Shown here one piece after another: positions 6,268 to 7,627 of a stretch of DNA of 7,627 nucleotides. A program made the position numbers and the translations under genes. Origin of the DNA: Candidatus Delongbacteria bacterium. Its GTDB lineage: Bacteria > JAGOEH01. How positions within the stretch are numbered: the first letter of the stretch is position 1; each line of letters opens with the position of its first letter. Location of the stretch: assembly GCA_017997825.1 (NCBI GenBank), contig JAGOEH010000151.1, forward strand, positions 1-7,627. The letters are read 5' to 3'. The notes under the pieces were generated by a model. That model ran no database searches, was not told the origin of the DNA, and was given only the letters and a program-made list of their open reading frames with translations.

Positions 6268-6273
6268 ATAATT
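6255..6273. repeat. AT-rich inverted repeat upstream of the sigma factor
   Basis: AATTATTT-CCC-AAATAATT is a perfect 8-bp inverted repeat around a 3-base centre, 32-50 bases before the sigma start. It overlaps the candidate -35 box, so it could be an operator. In AT-rich DNA such a palindrome could also arise by chance. Confidence 0.4.
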
Positions 6274-6339
6274 CACTACGGATCAATCCGAAAAGATGAC
6301 GGCAAGAAAGGATGAGAACCGGACCGGGAAATTCCACGC

Positions 6340-7627
6340 TCAGATGGTTTTGATTCCCAGTTCGAGCAATTGATTGGGGGCGACCATGGTCGGCGAATTG
6401 GTCATCAGGCAGGAGCCGGTGGTTGTTTTGGGAAAGGCGATGACATCCCGAATTGATGGTTTATTGGCCAATAACATGACCAGCCGGTCAAAGCCAAAGG
6501 CAATTCCTCCATGCGGAGGAGCCCCATATTTGAAGGCTTGCAACAGATATCCGAATTTTTCTTCCGCTTCGGCTTCTCCAATTCCGATCAACGTAAATAT
6601 CTCTTTTTGCATCTCCTGATCGTGGATTCGGATGCTTCCGCCGGCGATTTCATTCCCGTTCAACACCAGATCGTAGGCTTTCGCCAGGATCTGGTCCTTG
6701 GGCATAAGCCGGAGCTGCTCCAATGATGCGGCGGGACTGGTAAAGGGATGATGGCGTGCCACATAGCGCTTTTCATTCGGATCGAATTCCAGCAAGGGGA
6801 AATCAACCACCCACAACAATGCAAAGGCCTGATCCGGAATCAGCTTCAACTCGTCAGCCAAGCGTAGCCTTAGGGCACCCAGGGAACGAAGAGCGGTTTC
6901 CCATTGGTCGGCCACCAGAAAAAGGGTATCCCCAACGTGAGCATCAAAGCATCGGGCCATAGCGTCACATTCCGAATCGGTTAGGAATTTCCGGATCGGT
7001 GATTCATAACCGGCATCGGTCAGCTTGACCGGGACCAGCCCTTTGGCACCGAAATCCTTCAGATAGGTGGTCAGGATATCGACATCCTTGCGCGAAAAAG
7101 CGGTATTGTTTTCAACTTTGATTCCTTTAATCACTCCGTTAGCGGTAATTACATCCTGAAACACCTTAAAGGTACTGGACCGGAGTGAATCGGTGACATC
7201 CATGATTTTCATCCCGAATCGTAGATCGGGTTTATCAGAGCCATACTGTTCCATGGCATCATTGTATGTCATTCGGGTTATTGGCATTGAGATCGAAACA
7301 TTGAGAATCTTGTTGAATATTTCCGATACAAGACCTTCAATTAGATCGATGACGTCATTTTGTTCGACAAACGACATTTCCAGATCGATCTGGGTGAATT
7401 CCAGCTGGCGATCAGCTCGCAGATCTTCATCGCGGAAACAGCGAACAATCTGATAGTAGCGGTCGAATCCGGAGACCATCAGGATCTGCTTGAAGAGCTG
7501 AGGGGATTGAGGCAGAGCATAGAATTTACCCTTGGAGAGACGGCTGGGGACTATGAAGTCGCGGGCTCCTTCCGGGGTGCTGTTGATCAGAAATGGGGTT
7601 TCGATTTCCAGAAACCGGTTTTCCTGT
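6340..7627 (-). CDS. aspS: Aspartyl-tRNA synthetase, N-terminus missing
   Basis: The frame is open to the right edge, giving about 429 codons; the first visible residues read QENRFLEIETPFLINSTPEG. This is a class II synthetase that charges tRNA-Asp with aspartate in the cytoplasm. Recognisable pieces, in order, are: the STPEGARDF and QSPQLFKQ stretches of the aspartate/ATP pocket; motif 2, with FRDEDLRADRQ and FTQIDLEMSF (about 7437-7365); the bacterial-type GAD insertion domain (roughly 7200-6800); and motif 3, GGIAFGFDRLVMLL, followed by RDVIAFPK (about 6500-6430). The C-terminus LLELGIKTI is the normal bacterial end. E. coli AspRS has 590 residues, so about 160 residues (the anticodon-binding OB domain and the start of the catalytic core) lie outside the window. 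Whether the enzyme is discriminating or also charges tRNA-Asn cannot be judged without that domain. It precedes the sigma gene by 116 bases on the same strand, with no clear terminator between them. Confidence 0.98.
   Translation of the reverse strand, partial: QENRFLEIETPFLINSTPEGARDFIVPSRLSKGKFYALPQSPQLFKQILMVSGFDRYYQIVRCFRDEDLRADRQLEFTQIDLEMSFVEQNDVIDLIEGLVSEIFNKILNVSISMPITRMTYNDAMEQYGSDKPDLRFGMKIMDVTDSLRSSTFKVFQDVITANGVIKGIKVENNTAFSRKDVDILTTYLKDFGAKGLVPVKLTDAGYESPIRKFLTDSECDAMARCFDAHVGDTLFLVADQWETALRSLGALRLRLADELKLIPDQAFALLWVVDFPLLEFDPNEKRYVARHHPFTSPAASLEQLRLMPKDQILAKAYDLVLNGNEIAGGSIRIHDQEMQKEIFTLIGIGEAEAEEKFGYLLQAFKYGAPPHGGIAFGFDRLVMLLANKPSIRDVIAFPKTTTGSCLMTNSPTMVAPNQLLELGIKTI

Overview
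The window is a stretch of ordinary-looking bacterial chromosome with a Gram-negative envelope theme. It encodes two predicted outer-membrane beta-barrel proteins, a probable lipoprotein, an LTXXQ (Spy/CpxP-type) periplasmic protein and an exopolysaccharide-type sugar transferase. The large von Willebrand A (vWA) membrane protein with a C-terminal 'EW...R' anchor is a type I associate with the Bacteroidota/Calditrichota/KSB1-like (FCB) branch. Several genes have good Shine-Dalgarno sites (AAGGAG, GGGAGGA, AGGAG), and one has an E. coli-like TTGACA promoter. Classical Bacteroidota rarely use either, so I lean to a non-Bacteroidota FCB lineage. That placement is inference only; no rRNA or other marker is present.

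Layout. At the left edge, plus strand, is the C-terminal end of a polyprenyl-phosphate sugar-1-phosphate transferase (to 295), followed after a 40-base gap by the 732-residue vWA protein (336-2534). Everything else is on the minus strand and is listed here in transcription order from the right edge. First comes aspS (aspartyl-tRNA synthetase, 5' end missing, ending at 6340). Next is an ECF sigma factor (6223-5708), overlapping a zinc-finger anti-sigma factor (5715-5170), whose stop lies at the ribosome binding site of an LTXXQ periplasmic protein (5165-4650). Then a beta-barrel protein with a Thr/Lys-rich linker (4573-3701) has its own strong promoter and a terminator. Last is a translationally coupled pair, a small beta-barrel protein (3583-3092) and a putative lipoprotein (3095-2550), which converges on the vWA gene.

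How they work together. The sigma/anti-sigma/LTXXQ trio has the gene content expected of an envelope- or metal-stress signalling unit: cytoplasmic sigma factor, membrane-anchored zinc-binding anti-sigma factor, and periplasmic helical sensor or chaperone. The acidic periplasmic tail of the anti-sigma factor and a very basic helix in the LTXXQ protein suggest direct contact. The barrel gene immediately downstream could be partly controlled by read-through from this operon, although it has a housekeeping-type promoter of its own. The coupled barrel/lipoprotein pair looks like a small envelope module of unknown role. I see no mobile element, CRISPR array, tRNA or rRNA. No gap between genes exceeds 300 bases.
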